A DNA stretch of 64,000 nucleotides from Butyricicoccus sp. (GCA_020025885.1 JAHHRJ010000003.1:1-64000), one strand, 5' to 3'; shown: positions 32,526 to 41,865, counted from the first letter of the stretch. The notes: generated by a model from the letters alone, not told the origin. Numbers and translations: made by a program.

Positions 32526-33398
32526 ATGTCAGCAATTGGAAGAAATGACCCTTGCTGGTGTGGAAGTGGGAAGAAATATAAGAAATGCCATGCAGACTTT
32601 GATGAAAAATTATCTGCGCTGTCTGTGGCAGGGCATGTAATTCCATCCCGTAAGATGATCAAAACACCAGAACAGATTGAAGGCATTCGCAAGAGTGCAA
32701 AGGTCAATATTGCAGTGCTCGACTATGTAGCAGAGCATATTCGTGCAGGTGTGTCTACGGCTGAAATTGATCGCTGGGTGCATGAGGAGACCTTGCGCAT
32801 GGGCGGTATTCCGGCACCACTTGGATTTGAGGGCTTCCCGAACAGCGTGTGTACATCGGTAAACAATGAGGTTTGTCATGGTATCCCATCAGAGGACATG
32901 ATCCTGCAAGAGGGCGATATCATCAATGTGGATGTATCTACGATTGTAGACGGATTCTTTTCTGATTCCTCCCGTATGTTCTGCATTGGCAAGGTACTGC
33001 CAGAGTGGGAAAAGCTCGTGCGCGTGACCAAGGAATGCGTAGAAAAGGGGCTGGAACAGGTAAAGCCTTGGGGATTTCTCGGCGATATCGGACAGGCAAT
33101 CAACGACCATGCAAAGGCAAATGGGTATTCTGTGGTGCGTGAGATCGGCGGACATGGCGTTGGACTGGAATTCCATGAGGAGCCGTGGGTCAGCCACGTT
33201 GCAGAAGCAGGAACGGGTATGGTCATGGCGCCTGGTATGGTGTTTACCATCGAGCCAATGGTAAACATGGGTGCACCTGATATTTTCCAAGATGCAGACA
33301 ATGGTTGGACGATCTACACAAATGATGATAAGCCTTCTGCACAGTGGGAGATTCAGGTTCTTGTCACAGAGACCGGACATGAGGTCATCTCTTATTAA
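32526..33398 (+). CDS. map: Methionine aminopeptidase type I with N-terminal SEC-C motif
   Basis: Removes initiator methionine from nascent proteins. The protein has 290 residues: an N-terminal SEC-C zinc motif NDPCWCGSGKKYKKCH (residues 7-22) of the ribosome/SecA-tail type, then the pita-bread domain with metal ligands in NVDVSTIVDGFFSD, GGHGVGLEFHEEP, FTIEPMV and WEIQVLVT. The ATG at 32526 follows AAAGGAG by ten bases. The upstream DNA is repeat A and IS remnant, so the native promoter is not evident. The TAA stop lies inside the TTAA target site of MITE B copy 2. Confidence 0.94.
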   Translation: MSAIGRNDPCWCGSGKKYKKCHADFDEKLSALSVAGHVIPSRKMIKTPEQIEGIRKSAKVNIAVLDYVAEHIRAGVSTAEIDRWVHEETLRMGGIPAPLGFEGFPNSVCTSVNNEVCHGIPSEDMILQEGDIINVDVSTIVDGFFSDSSRMFCIGKVLPEWEKLVRVTKECVEKGLEQVKPWGFLGDIGQAINDHAKANGYSVVREIGGHGVGLEFHEEPWVSHVAEAGTGMVMAPGMVFTIEPMVNMGAPDIFQDADNGWTIYTNDDKPSAQWEIQVLVTETGHEVISY

Positions 33399-33558
33399 GG
33401 CAACACCGCACAATGTCATCTGCGGCGCTTTGCGAAAATTTCGCGCCATAAATTCGTTGTGAATCCTTGAAATCCACCAAGGATTCCTGCGGATTCACGC
33501 CTTTTTCTGACGAGAAATTTTTCAGAAAATCGCTCTTGCTGAATGATGCGGTATTGCC
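33399..33558 (+). mobile_element. MITE-like repeat, family B, copy 2
   Basis: A 160-bp element GGCAACACCGCA...TGCGGTATTGCC flanked by TTAA (33395-33398 and 33559-33562). It is almost identical to copy 1. It inserted at the last bases of map, and the duplicated TTAA preserves the stop codon. Confidence 0.9.
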
Positions 33559-33589
33559 TTAAGGATATTTTCCATCGTGATAATACAAC

Positions 33590-33632
33590 AAAACCGCGCA
33601 GTTACAGTTTTTTCTGTGACTGCGCGGTTTTT
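33590..33632. terminator. Bidirectional terminator between map and rbsB
   Basis: AAAACCGCGCAGTTACAG and CTGTGACTGCGCGGTTTTT form a stem of about 17 pairs with T-runs in both directions. Confidence 0.9.
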
Positions 33633-33658
33633 CTTTGAATTGGTGGTGTGACCGAAAT

Positions 33659-34576
33659 TTACTTGGTGATTAGTTCAACCTCAACTGGAATCACAGCTTC
33701 AACCGATTCGCCAGACAGCAGGGAAATTGCAGTCTGTACCGCAGTCTGACCCATGAGATCAGGCTTCTGTGCAACAGTTGCTGCCATTTTTCCATTCTGG
33801 ACTGCCTTGACTGCATCGTCTGTTGCGTCAAAACCAACGACAAATACCTTGCGGCTGCCGATTGCCTCGACTGCACCCAATGCCATTTCGTCGTTGTGTG
33901 CAAATACACCTTGTACATCCGGGTTTGCTTGCAGGATGTTTTCCATAACGCTCATGCCCTCAGCGCGGTTGAAGTTTGCGGTCTGCTTTGCCACAACATT
34001 CAGCGCCTTGTCTGCTGCATTGTGGAAGCCCTTGCCGCGTTCGATTGCAGCACTTGCGCCCGGAACGCCTTCCAGCTCGGCAACCTTTGCCTGTTCGCCT
34101 GTCAAGGAAATCAGATACTCCGTTGCCATTTCTGCGCCCTTTACGTTGTCAGAAGCGATTGCAGAGTCTACGGTAACACCATTGACTGTACGATCTACCG
34201 AGATGACCTTGATGCCCTGTGCAATCGCGTCCCTGACAGCGGGCGCAACTGCATCAGAGTCCACTGGGTTTACAATCAGCACACCAATGCCCTTGGAAAT
34301 CAGGTCTTCAATGTCGCTTGCCTGTTTTGCAGCATCGTCGCCTGCATCGAGTACAATGAGGTTTTTGCCAGCTGCATTTGCCTCAGTTTTTGCACCCTCA
34401 CTGAGGGTAACAAAGAAGGGGTTATTGAGGGTGGAAATGGAAAATCCGATGCTGTCCGTTTGTGGTTTGCTGTTACTTCCAATAGTTTCGCCATCGATGG
34501 TGAAAACGCTGCATGCTGTAACAGAAAGCGTCAGCATCATAGCAGTCAATAATGCAAAGAGTTTTTTCATGTTCAC
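33659..34576 (-). CDS. rbsB: Ribose ABC transporter substrate-binding lipoprotein
   Basis: Binds D-ribose outside the membrane and delivers it to RbsAC. The protein has 305 residues with a lipoprotein signal peptide and lipobox SVTAC (Cys22). The periplasmic-binding-protein type I fold shows GFSISTLNNPFFVTLSEGA at the start, DAGDDAAKQASDIEDLI, NPVDSDAVAPAV, SVDRTVNG, SDNVKGAEMA and VFAHNDEMALGA, all standard RbsB landmarks. It is the last gene of the operon, nine bp after rbsC, where binding-protein genes are often found. Confidence 0.95.
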   Translation of the reverse strand: MNMKKLFALLTAMMLTLSVTACSVFTIDGETIGSNSKPQTDSIGFSISTLNNPFFVTLSEGAKTEANAAGKNLIVLDAGDDAAKQASDIEDLISKGIGVLIVNPVDSDAVAPAVRDAIAQGIKVISVDRTVNGVTVDSAIASDNVKGAEMATEYLISLTGEQAKVAELEGVPGASAAIERGKGFHNAADKALNVVAKQTANFNRAEGMSVMENILQANPDVQGVFAHNDEMALGAVEAIGSRKVFVVGFDATDDAVKAVQNGKMAATVAQKPDLMGQTAVQTAISLLSGESVEAVIPVEVELITK

Positions 34577-34585
34577 ATACTCCTT

Positions 34586-35521
34586 TTATCTTTTACGGTC
34601 GGATAATACAGCAATCAGAATGACGATGCCTTTTACAACATCCTGATAGTAGGAAGATACGCCAAGAATATTCAGTCCGTTGTTCAGTACTGCGATAATC
34701 AGTACACCGATGAATGTGCCACAGATCTTTCCGCGTCCGCCGTTCATGCTGGTACCGCCGAGCGCAACGGCTGCGATTGCGTCCAGCTCATAACCCTGAC
34801 CCAAAGTTGGCTGTGCGGAGCTTAGACGAGAAAGCAGGATTAGACCAGACAGGGAAGCCATCGCGCCAGAAAGTGCATACGCAATGCGTTTGGTGCGCTC
34901 AATGTTAACGCCTGCCAGTCGTGCAGCAGTGGCGTTGCTGCCAGTTGCATAGATATGACGTCCGAATGTAGTCTTTTGCAGGATGAAAAGGAAAATGATA
35001 AATACAAGGATGAACAGCAAAACAGGAATTGGGATCATAAACAGGTTACCCTTACCGACTGCTTTCAGAAGCAGGCTGTCACCCAAGTTGGAGATCGGCT
35101 TGCCGTCCATGTAGATCATGGTTACGCCGCGGAATACGGTCATCGTAATGAGGGTTGCGATAAATGGCTGGAGACGTCCTTTGGTCACCAAAAGACCGCT
35201 GACATAGCCAAATGCAGTGCCCAGAAGCAGAGAAAGAATCATTGCTGCGCCCACTGGCATACCGCCAGCGATCATGCCAGCGCAGAGTGCGGTGGTGAGC
35301 GCAAGCACAGAACCAACTGACAAGTCGATACCGCCAGTGAGGATGACGCAGGTCATGCCAAACGCGATAAAACCGTTGATTGAGGATTGGCGAAGGAGCG
35401 ATAAAAAGTTTCCAAAGCTGCGAAATTCAGGGCTGATGATGCCGATTACAACAACCAACAAAATCAGTGCGATTAGCGCCCCCAGATCTTGAAGGCGGCT
35501 TGCTGCTTTTGTCTTATTCAT
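34586..35521 (-). CDS. rbsC: Ribose ABC transporter permease
   Basis: Membrane-spanning subunit of the ribose importer, 311 residues with eight to ten helices and the family signatures LTGGIDLSVGSVLAL near residue 62 and AIAAVALGGTSMNGGRGKICGT near residue 240. It contacts the EAA-binding face of RbsA. It overlaps the rbsA stop by 8 bp and is therefore translationally coupled. Confidence 0.95.
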   Translation of the reverse strand: MNKTKAASRLQDLGALIALILLVVVIGIISPEFRSFGNFLSLLRQSSINGFIAFGMTCVILTGGIDLSVGSVLALTTALCAGMIAGGMPVGAAMILSLLLGTAFGYVSGLLVTKGRLQPFIATLITMTVFRGVTMIYMDGKPISNLGDSLLLKAVGKGNLFMIPIPVLLFILVFIIFLFILQKTTFGRHIYATGSNATAARLAGVNIERTKRIAYALSGAMASLSGLILLSRLSSAQPTLGQGYELDAIAAVALGGTSMNGGRGKICGTFIGVLIIAVLNNGLNILGVSSYYQDVVKGIVILIAVLSDRKR

Positions 35522-37004
35522 TGAGATTTCCTCCTGTTGCTAAAATCATAATATTTTCTTGATTTGCTTCTTCCTTGGACAGTGTACCTGTGACATGTCC
35601 TTCATGTACAACCATGATGCGGTCAGACATGCCAAGCACTTCGGGAAGTTCGGATGAAACCATGATGATCGCCACACCCTGTGCAGCGAGTGTGTTGATG
35701 AGCATATAAATTTCTTTCTTTGCACCGATATCTACGCCGCGGGTTGGCTCGTCCAGAATCAAAACCTTGGGTTCGGTAAACATCCACTTTGCAAAGATAA
35801 CCTTTTGCTGATTGCCGCCGCTGAGACTGCCGCAGGTTTGCTCAGCGGAAGAACAACGGATATGCAGCTCATCAATACCGCGTTTGACGAGGTTTTGTTC
35901 CTGCTCTTTGGACAGTACACTGTGCTTTGAAATGCGATTTAAATTGGCAAGGGAGATATTTTTGGTAATGCTTTCTTCCAGCATCAAGCCCTCAACCTTG
36001 CGGTCTTCTGTGATAAAGCCAATGCCATTTTTGATTGCGGCTTGTGGATCTGTGTTCTGAATCTCTGTGCCGTTTAATAAGATGTGTCCAGTCACATGCG
36101 GCATGTTGCCAAAAATCGCCTGCATGATTTCCGTTCTGCCTGCGCCCATCAGTCCGGATACGCCCAGAACTTCGCCCGCGCGTACCGCAAAGGAGACATC
36201 TTCGAATGTTCCGGGGCAGGTGAGGTGCTGGACTTCCAAGACAGGTGCGCCGATGGGCACGTCTCTTGCGGGATAGCGTTCGCCGATTTCTCTGCCGATC
36301 ATCATTTTGACCACGTCGTTCATATCGGTGTCCTTGATGTTCTTTGTGCCGACGTATGTACCATCTCGCAGAATGGTGATGCGGTCGCACAGCTCGAAGA
36401 TTTCTTCCATACGGTGGGAGATATAGACAATGGATACGCCTTTTTCGCGCAAGGATTTCACAACATCAAAAAGCACATGGGTTTCGCTTTGAGTCAGTGC
36501 GGCGGTCGGCTCGTCCATGATAATGACCTGTGCATCGGCCATCAGTGCTTTTGCGATTTCGACCATCTGCTGTTGTCCAACCGATAGCTCATTCATGCGC
36601 TGGCGTGGGTCGATCTTGACACCCAGTCGTTCCAAAACCGTTTTTGCTTCTTTTTGCATGCGGGACTTATCGCATACGCCGAAGCGGTTTTTGATCTCTT
36701 TTCCAAGAAACATGTTTTCTTCTACGGTGAGATCAAACAAAACATTCAGCTCTTGATGAATGAATACAACGCCTGCTTTTTCTGCTTCTTTTGCGCTTTT
36801 GTAGCAAACTTCTTTGCCATCCACAAGGATTGTTCCGGCATCTTTGGTGTAAACGCCAGTGAGGATCTTCATAAGGGTGGATTTACCAGCACCGTTTTCT
36901 CCCATTAGGGCATGAATTTCGCCAGTTTTTAGGGAGAATCCAGCGTCTTTTAATACTTTATTACTTGCGAAGGCTTTACAGATTTCTTTCATCATGATTT
37001 CCAT
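35514..37004 (-). CDS. rbsA: Ribose ABC transporter ATP-binding protein (two ABC domains)
   Basis: A 496-residue duplicated ATPase powering ribose uptake. The first domain has Walker A GENGAGKSTLMK at residues 35-46, signature LSVGQQQMVEIAKAL, and Walker B VIIMDEPTAAL. The second domain has a degenerate Walker A (SGLMGAGRTEIM), signature LSGGNQQKVIFAKW, and Walker B VLILDEPTRGVD. A weakened second Walker A is normal for the sugar-importer RbsA/XylG/MglA class. It starts 16 bp after rbsD. Confidence 0.96.
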   Translation of the reverse strand: MEIMMKEICKAFASNKVLKDAGFSLKTGEIHALMGENGAGKSTLMKILTGVYTKDAGTILVDGKEVCYKSAKEAEKAGVVFIHQELNVLFDLTVEENMFLGKEIKNRFGVCDKSRMQKEAKTVLERLGVKIDPRQRMNELSVGQQQMVEIAKALMADAQVIIMDEPTAALTQSETHVLFDVVKSLREKGVSIVYISHRMEEIFELCDRITILRDGTYVGTKNIKDTDMNDVVKMMIGREIGERYPARDVPIGAPVLEVQHLTCPGTFEDVSFAVRAGEVLGVSGLMGAGRTEIMQAIFGNMPHVTGHILLNGTEIQNTDPQAAIKNGIGFITEDRKVEGLMLEESITKNISLANLNRISKHSVLSKEQEQNLVKRGIDELHIRCSSAEQTCGSLSGGNQQKVIFAKWMFTEPKVLILDEPTRGVDIGAKKEIYMLINTLAAQGVAIIMVSSELPEVLGMSDRIMVVHEGHVTGTLSKEEANQENIMILATGGNLNE

Positions 37005-37020
37005 AAAATCGCCCCCTTAC

Positions 37021-37425
37021 TTAAAAGATACAGCCAGATTGCAGGATGATATTGCCATAAGGCGTGTTTTCGCCTGTGCGTACAACTGCTTTGCAGGTTT
37101 TTGTCATCTGCTTGAGCTGTTCATGTGTCACAAATTCAACGGTTGGCATTTCAGAGGTTTCAAAGAATGCATAAATTTTCTTGAGGATTTGTGGATTATG
37201 AGTCTTGATCTCATCGGCTAAGATGATTTTTTCGATTTTCATATCCTGTCCGACTTCTTGGAGCACATCCATAAAGGAGGGGACACCAAAACGCAGTGCA
37301 AGGTCGATTTTCTGCGTTTCTGCTGGAATGGGCAGACCGCAATCTCCGATACAGATTTGATCGGTGTGTCCCATATTGGAGAGCACCATGGAAATTTGGC
37401 TGTTTAGGATTCCATGCTTTTTCAT
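37021..37425 (-). CDS. rbsD: D-ribose pyranase
   Basis: Interconverts the beta-pyran and beta-furan forms of ribose so that the kinase receives furanose. The protein has 134 residues with the full RbsD pattern: MKKHGILNSQISMVLSNMGHTD (catalytic His in the MGHTD segment), GDCGLPIP, IDLALRFGVPSF, and the C-terminal RTGENTPYGNIILQSGC. It sits between rbsK and rbsA, 15 bp after rbsK. Confidence 0.95.
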   Translation of the reverse strand: MKKHGILNSQISMVLSNMGHTDQICIGDCGLPIPAETQKIDLALRFGVPSFMDVLQEVGQDMKIEKIILADEIKTHNPQILKKIYAFFETSEMPTVEFVTHEQLKQMTKTCKAVVRTGENTPYGNIILQSGCIF

Positions 37426-37440
37426 ACTGTGCCGCCTTCC

Positions 37441-38322
37441 TTATAATTCTTTGCTGACTTCGTCTGCGGTTGGCATGCCCGTCTGTGCACCGAATCGCTC
37501 GGTTGACAGGCTTGCGGCAACATTTGCATAGTGAAGTGCTGTTTTGAGATCGTCGCCCTTGGCGAAGCGTACCGCGAATGCGGCGTTTAAGGTATCTCCC
37601 GCGCCGGTGGTATCCACGACCTTGGCTTTTCTGGCAGGTACAGTAAAGATTTCCTGATCCTTTGTGCAAGCGGAAACACCCTTGGAACCTTGGGTAATGA
37701 TGAGCTTTTCCGGATATTTCATCAAAAGTTCTTCGGTGGTGTGCTCTGCACCGAAAATTAAACGTGCTTCATGCTCATTTGGAGTCAGGAAGGTTACCTT
37801 CTCGATCACTTCTATCGGAACGGCGGAAGCAGGAGCCGGATTTAAAATCACTGGAATTTCCTTCTCCGAACAGAAATCAATGATGGCATAAACGGTTTCG
37901 AGCGGGATTTCATGCTGGAGTACGACCAGCGAACACACTGCAAGCGAGTCCTTGATTTCATCCAGATAGGCGAGATCGACATGGCTGTTCGCACCTGCGA
38001 CAACAACGATCGTATTGTCATTGTCACCCACAGTAATGAGCGCCAGTCCGGTTGGTACATTGGGGAGTACACAGATGTGCGCAGTCTTCACATGGTTTGC
38101 ATTCAGATTTTCCAGCATCTTTCTGCCGTTTTCATCGTCACCAACACATCCGAACATTTCGACTTCTGCGCCGAGTCGTGCCATAGCGACTGCTTGGTTT
38201 GCGCCTTTTCCACCGGGGATGTATTGGAGCTTGTCACCGCGAAGGGTCTCACCCTTGAGGGGGATGCGCTCGGCTGTAACAGTAAGGTCTGTATTGATGC
38301 TTCCGACAACTGCAATTTTCAT
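37441..38322 (-). CDS. rbsK: Ribokinase
   Basis: Phosphorylates ribose to ribose 5-phosphate. PfkB-family kinase of 293 residues: N-terminal VVGSINTDLTV, PGGKGANQAVAMARLGA near residue 40, NPAPAS, and the catalytic DTTGAGDTLNAAFA near residue 250 (Asp base in GAGD). The start ATG overlaps the rbsR stop (ATGA) and is preceded by AAAAGGAGG within the end of rbsR; the frame open upstream of it is ignored. Confidence 0.95.
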   Translation of the reverse strand: MKIAVVGSINTDLTVTAERIPLKGETLRGDKLQYIPGGKGANQAVAMARLGAEVEMFGCVGDDENGRKMLENLNANHVKTAHICVLPNVPTGLALITVGDNDNTIVVVAGANSHVDLAYLDEIKDSLAVCSLVVLQHEIPLETVYAIIDFCSEKEIPVILNPAPASAVPIEVIEKVTFLTPNEHEARLIFGAEHTTEELLMKYPEKLIITQGSKGVSACTKDQEIFTVPARKAKVVDTTGAGDTLNAAFAVRFAKGDDLKTALHYANVAASLSTERFGAQTGMPTADEVSKEL

Positions 38323-39317
38323 TGGATGAATCCTCCTTTTGTCCTGTGTGTGGTTTGTCTTTCGATGAGTGAAACATCTAAAATTAGGTTTTCTTGATTT
38401 TGGGATGCGCTGTCTTGTAAGATAAGCTGTACTGCTTTTTGTCCCAGTTCGCAAATGGGCTGATGAATCGTTGTCAGCTCGGGAGTCAAACGCCAGCTAA
38501 AGCTGATGTCATCAAAGCCGATCAGCTGGATGTCATCCGGAATTTTATAACCAGCTTGTGTTAGGATCTTATAAACTGCCATTGCCGCAATGTCATTGCT
38601 TGCAAGGATACCGTCGGCGTCGGGGTAGTATGCCATGATCTCCTTTGCTGCAATGAGTCCGCTCTCATAAGAATAGTCACAGTCTAGGAACAATGGTTCA
38701 CGGTTATATTTTTCGCAGATATCCACATATGCCCGATATCGTTCTTGACTGCTGGAATATTTCTGCGGTGCGCGCAGACAAATGATTTTTTTGCATCCAC
38801 ACTGCACAAGATGTTCTGCCGCGAGCCAGCCGCCTTTATAATGATCGGCTTCAATCGAAGCAACCTTTTTGCCGGAGGTAAAGCGTCGATCCATGACAAC
38901 GATGGGAAGTTCGCAGTTTGCGATATTTTTTCCAGTATCCTCGCCGTTTGTCATAATGATGATGCCGTCAGCTTTCATCTGTACCAGCATTTGAATGTTG
39001 ATTGCTTCTTTTTCAGGGCTGTGATCAGAATAGCACAAGAGGATTTTATAACCCTGCGTGAATGCTTCCGTTTCGATTGCTTTTGCAGCTTCGCTGAAGA
39101 ATGGATTTTCAATATCTGGAATGATGACACCGATGATCTTGGAAGAATGCTTAAACAATGCACGTGCCAGTTCGTTTGGTTTGAAACCGGTTTCAGAAAT
39201 GGCGGCAAGAACAGCCTGTCGCTTGCGCTCGTCAACTTTTGCCGTTCCGTTGATTACGCGGGATACGGTAGCAGGGGAGACCCCAGCCAGTTTTGCGACT
39301 TCTCGAATCGTTGCCAT
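38319..39317 (-). CDS. rbsR: LacI-family repressor of the ribose operon
   Basis: A 332-residue regulator with the LacI helix-turn-helix and hinge (TIREVAKLAGVSPATVSRVI, NGTAKV, GFKPNELARAL) in residues 3-60 and a ribose-binding-protein-like effector domain after it (IIGVIIPDIENPFFSEAAKAI; ASNDIAAMAVYKIL; IGFDDISFSWRLTPELTTIHQP). It is first in the operon, and a palindrome of LacI type lies just downstream of the only promoter, so it most likely represses itself and all rbs genes, with ribose as inducer. Confidence 0.93.
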   Translation of the reverse strand: MATIREVAKLAGVSPATVSRVINGTAKVDERKRQAVLAAISETGFKPNELARALFKHSSKIIGVIIPDIENPFFSEAAKAIETEAFTQGYKILLCYSDHSPEKEAINIQMLVQMKADGIIIMTNGEDTGKNIANCELPIVVMDRRFTSGKKVASIEADHYKGGWLAAEHLVQCGCKKIICLRAPQKYSSSQERYRAYVDICEKYNREPLFLDCDYSYESGLIAAKEIMAYYPDADGILASNDIAAMAVYKILTQAGYKIPDDIQLIGFDDISFSWRLTPELTTIHQPICELGQKAVQLILQDSASQNQENLILDVSLIERQTTHRTKGGFIQ

Positions 39318-39336
39318 GATATAACCTCCAAATGAT

Positions 39337-39350
39337 TGAAACCCGTTTCA
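39337..39350 (-). promoter_or_regulatory. LacI-type operator of the ribose operon
   Basis: TGAAACCCGTTTCA, a 14-bp palindrome with only the central pair mismatched, matching the LacI/PurR/CcpA-class half site TGAAAC. It lies about 13 bp past the -10, in the transcribed leader, so bound repressor would block initiation or early elongation. A catabolite-control (CcpA) site cannot be excluded, since cre sites look alike. Confidence 0.82.
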
Positions 39351-39362
39351 TAAGATGGTTCT

Positions 39363-39391
39363 ATTATATGCATGTGGTTTTATGTTGTCAA
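39363..39391 (-). promoter_or_regulatory. Promoter of the ribose operon
   Basis: On the minus strand a perfect TTGACA (39391-39386), 17-bp spacer, perfect TATAAT (39368-39363). With full-consensus boxes the operon depends on repression for control. Confidence 0.9.
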
Positions 39392-39518
39392 TGGGATTTG
39401 TAAAGTTTGTAAAAATTGTATATTGGATCGGCTTTAGTTTAAACAAAGTGCACATTAGAAAAGCCGATTTCTTTTGTGTATCCATGTTGCATGAGACGAG
39501 GGGAGAAACCCAGACAAG

Positions 39519-39573
39519 AAAAATGCCCCTGCGTGCATTCTGAAACCAGTTTGCATACAGGAGCATTTTTTTC
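39519..39573 (-). terminator. Terminator after nfnB
   Basis: AAATGCTCCTGTATGCA pairs imperfectly with TGCACGCAGGGGCATTTTT on the minus strand, with a loop of about 15 nt and a T-run. Confidence 0.75.
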
Positions 39574-39599
39574 ATTTTTATTTGCAATGAAACAGAGGA

Positions 39600-40994
39600 T
39601 CAAGCCTTGTTTTGAATGTATTCATCCATTGCAGCCGCGGCACGCTTACCAGCACCCATTGCCAAAATAACCGTTGCAGCGCCAGTGACTGCATCACCGC
39701 CAGCAAAAACGCCGTCCTTGCTGGTGATGCCGTTTTCTTCATCGGCAACGATACAGCCGCGCTTGTTAGTCTCCAGTCCTGGAGTTGTGGAGCGGATCAG
39801 TGGGTTCGGGCTGGTGCCGATCGCAACGATTACAGCGTCCAGATCCAGCACAAACTCGCTGCCAGCAACTGGTACTGGACGGCGGCGTCCGGACTCATCC
39901 GGCTCACCAAGCTCCATCTGCTGGCACTTTAGACCAGTTACAAGATAGCTTTCCTCATCGCCAAGTACTTCGAGCGGTGCAGTCAGGAATTTGAAGATAA
40001 TGCCTTCTTCCTTGGCGTGGTGGATCTCTTCCAGACGTGCTGGCAGTTCGGACTCACCACGGCGATATACGATGTATACATCTTCTGCGCCCATACGCTT
40101 TGCACAGCGTGCAGCATCCATTGCAACATTACCGCCGCCAACGATCGCAACCTTTTTTGCGCGGTGGATCGGGGTGTTGGAATCCTTCTTGTATGCCTTC
40201 ATCAGGTTGACACGGGTCAGATACTCGTTTGCCGAGTAAACGCCGTTGTAGTTCTCGCCTGGAATGCGCATAAAGGTTGGCAGACCTGCGCCAGAGCCGA
40301 CAAAAATTGCCTCATAGCCATCTGCAAACAGATCATCGATGGTTTCAGAACGACCGACAACAAAGTTCAGTACAAAGGTAACGCCGAGTTCTTTCAGGGT
40401 GTCGATTTCTTTCTGCACGATGGACTTCGGCAGACGGAATTCCGGAATGCCATACATCAGCACGCCGCCAGCGGTATGTAGTGCCTCAAATACAGTTACT
40501 TCATAACCCTTGCGTACAAGATCACCCGCGCACGTCAGACCAGCAGGACCTGCACCAACGACTGCAACCTTGTGTCCGTTTGGTTCCGGCTTTTCCGGCT
40601 TGGAGGTGTCATGTGCCATTGCATAGTCGGCAACAAAACGTTCCAGACGACCGATGCCAACCGACTCGCCCTTGATGGCACGTACACACTTCTGCTCGCA
40701 CTGGGTTTCCTGTGGGCATACACGACCGCAAACAGCAGGCAGAGCAGAAGTCTCTTTGATCTTTGCAGCCGCTTCGAGGAATTTGCCCTCAGCAACCAGC
40801 GCAATAAATTCCGGAATCTGTACACCAACTGGGCAGCCAGATACGCAAGGCTTGTGCTTACAATTGAGGCAGCGCTGTGCTTCTTCAATCGCCATTTCTG
40901 GGGTGTAGCCAGTGGTTACTTCTTCAAAATTCTTGTTGCGAATATTTGGTTCCTGCTCTGGCATTGGAACCTTGGTCAAAGACATATTCGGCAT
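39600..40994 (-). CDS. nfnB: NfnB: NADPH-binding large subunit of ferredoxin-NADP oxidoreductase (GltA-like)
   Basis: A 464-residue flavoprotein of the glutamate synthase small-chain (GltD) fold. N-terminal [4Fe-4S] cysteines in QRCLNCKHKPCVSGCPVG and PAVCGRVCPQETQCEQKC, FAD site VAVVGAGPAGLTCAGDL near residue 145, NADPH site VAIVGGGNVAMDAARCA near residue 285, and the C-terminal VFAGGDAVTGAATVI. Together with NfnA just upstream this forms the electron-bifurcating NADH-dependent reduced ferredoxin:NADP oxidoreductase of Clostridia. Alone, the sequence would be annotated gltA; the adjacent NfnA decides the call. Confidence 0.92.
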   Translation of the reverse strand: MPNMSLTKVPMPEQEPNIRNKNFEEVTTGYTPEMAIEEAQRCLNCKHKPCVSGCPVGVQIPEFIALVAEGKFLEAAAKIKETSALPAVCGRVCPQETQCEQKCVRAIKGESVGIGRLERFVADYAMAHDTSKPEKPEPNGHKVAVVGAGPAGLTCAGDLVRKGYEVTVFEALHTAGGVLMYGIPEFRLPKSIVQKEIDTLKELGVTFVLNFVVGRSETIDDLFADGYEAIFVGSGAGLPTFMRIPGENYNGVYSANEYLTRVNLMKAYKKDSNTPIHRAKKVAIVGGGNVAMDAARCAKRMGAEDVYIVYRRGESELPARLEEIHHAKEEGIIFKFLTAPLEVLGDEESYLVTGLKCQQMELGEPDESGRRRPVPVAGSEFVLDLDAVIVAIGTSPNPLIRSTTPGLETNKRGCIVADEENGITSKDGVFAGGDAVTGAATVILAMGAGKRAAAAMDEYIQNKA

Positions 40995-40996
40995 AA

Positions 40997-41839
40997 TTAT
41001 TGTACCTCCATCTTATGCATGTTGCATTTGTGTTCAAGTGCATCATGCTCCTGCTTTCTGTACATAGCACTGCGGCGCATGGACTCATCAAAATCGACCA
41101 GATGACCATCGAAGTCAGGTCCGTCTACACAAGCAAACTTGGTTTCGCCGCCAACCGTCAGACGGCAGCCGCCGCACATACCCGTGCCATCAACCATGGT
41201 CGAGTTCATGGATACAATGGTTTTGATGCCATAAGGACGTGTGGTCTCACACACGAACTTCATCATAATCATAGGACCGATCGCAATGACTGCATCGTAC
41301 TGGTTACCTGCTTCGATCAGTTCCTTCAGTACTTCGGTAACAAGCGCCTTGTGTCCGTTCGAACCATCGTCGGTTACGAGATGCAGACGGGTGGAAGCGG
41401 CACGCATTTCGTCTTCCAGAATAATAATATCTTTATTGCGGAAGCCGGCGATCAGGTCAACCTCTGTACCCATTTCATGCAGTGCTTTTGCCTGCGGATA
41501 CGCAATTGCACAGCCCAGACCGCCGCCAACAACAGCAACTTTCTTGAGCCCTTCCAGCTCGCTTGCACGACCGAGCGGACCAACGAAGTCATGCAGACAG
41601 TCTCCAACATTTAGCTGACCGAGCTGCTTTGTGGTTGCACCAACCTCTTGGAAGATAATCATAATGGTACCCTGCTCGCGATCGTAGGAAGCGATCGTCA
41701 ACGGAATACGTTCGCCTTCTTCATCCACGCGCAGGATAATGAACTGTCCAGGCAGTGCCTTTTTCGCAACATGGGGAGCCTCAATAATCATTTGTTTGGT
41801 ATTAGTATTGAGCGTCTTTTTTTCAAGAATTTTATACAT
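40997..41839 (-). CDS. nfnA: NfnA: FAD/[2Fe-2S] small subunit of ferredoxin-NADP oxidoreductase
   Basis: A 280-residue ferredoxin-NADP reductase-like protein. FAD-binding segment FIILRVDEEGERIPLTIAS near residue 30, NAD-binding VAVVGGGLGCAIAYPQAKAL near residue 110, and the [2Fe-2S] motif DGTGMCGGCRLTV plus downstream Cys (KFACVDGPDFDGHLVDFD). It passes electrons from NADH to the bifurcating flavin in NfnB. It is first in the operon; nfnB starts two bases after its stop with a ribosome-binding site (TGGAGG) inside the end of nfnA. Confidence 0.93.
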   Translation of the reverse strand: MYKILEKKTLNTNTKQMIIEAPHVAKKALPGQFIILRVDEEGERIPLTIASYDREQGTIMIIFQEVGATTKQLGQLNVGDCLHDFVGPLGRASELEGLKKVAVVGGGLGCAIAYPQAKALHEMGTEVDLIAGFRNKDIIILEDEMRAASTRLHLVTDDGSNGHKALVTEVLKELIEAGNQYDAVIAIGPMIMMKFVCETTRPYGIKTIVSMNSTMVDGTGMCGGCRLTVGGETKFACVDGPDFDGHLVDFDESMRRSAMYRKQEHDALEHKCNMHKMEVQ

Positions 41840-41865
41840 TCCAATCCACCTCCATAATGTATTTC

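Noticed and set aside
39337..39350. CcpA catabolite-repression site rather than a ribose operator
   Set aside because: The half sites fit the LacI family in general; the position next to rbsR makes RbsR the simpler reading, though CcpA is not excluded.
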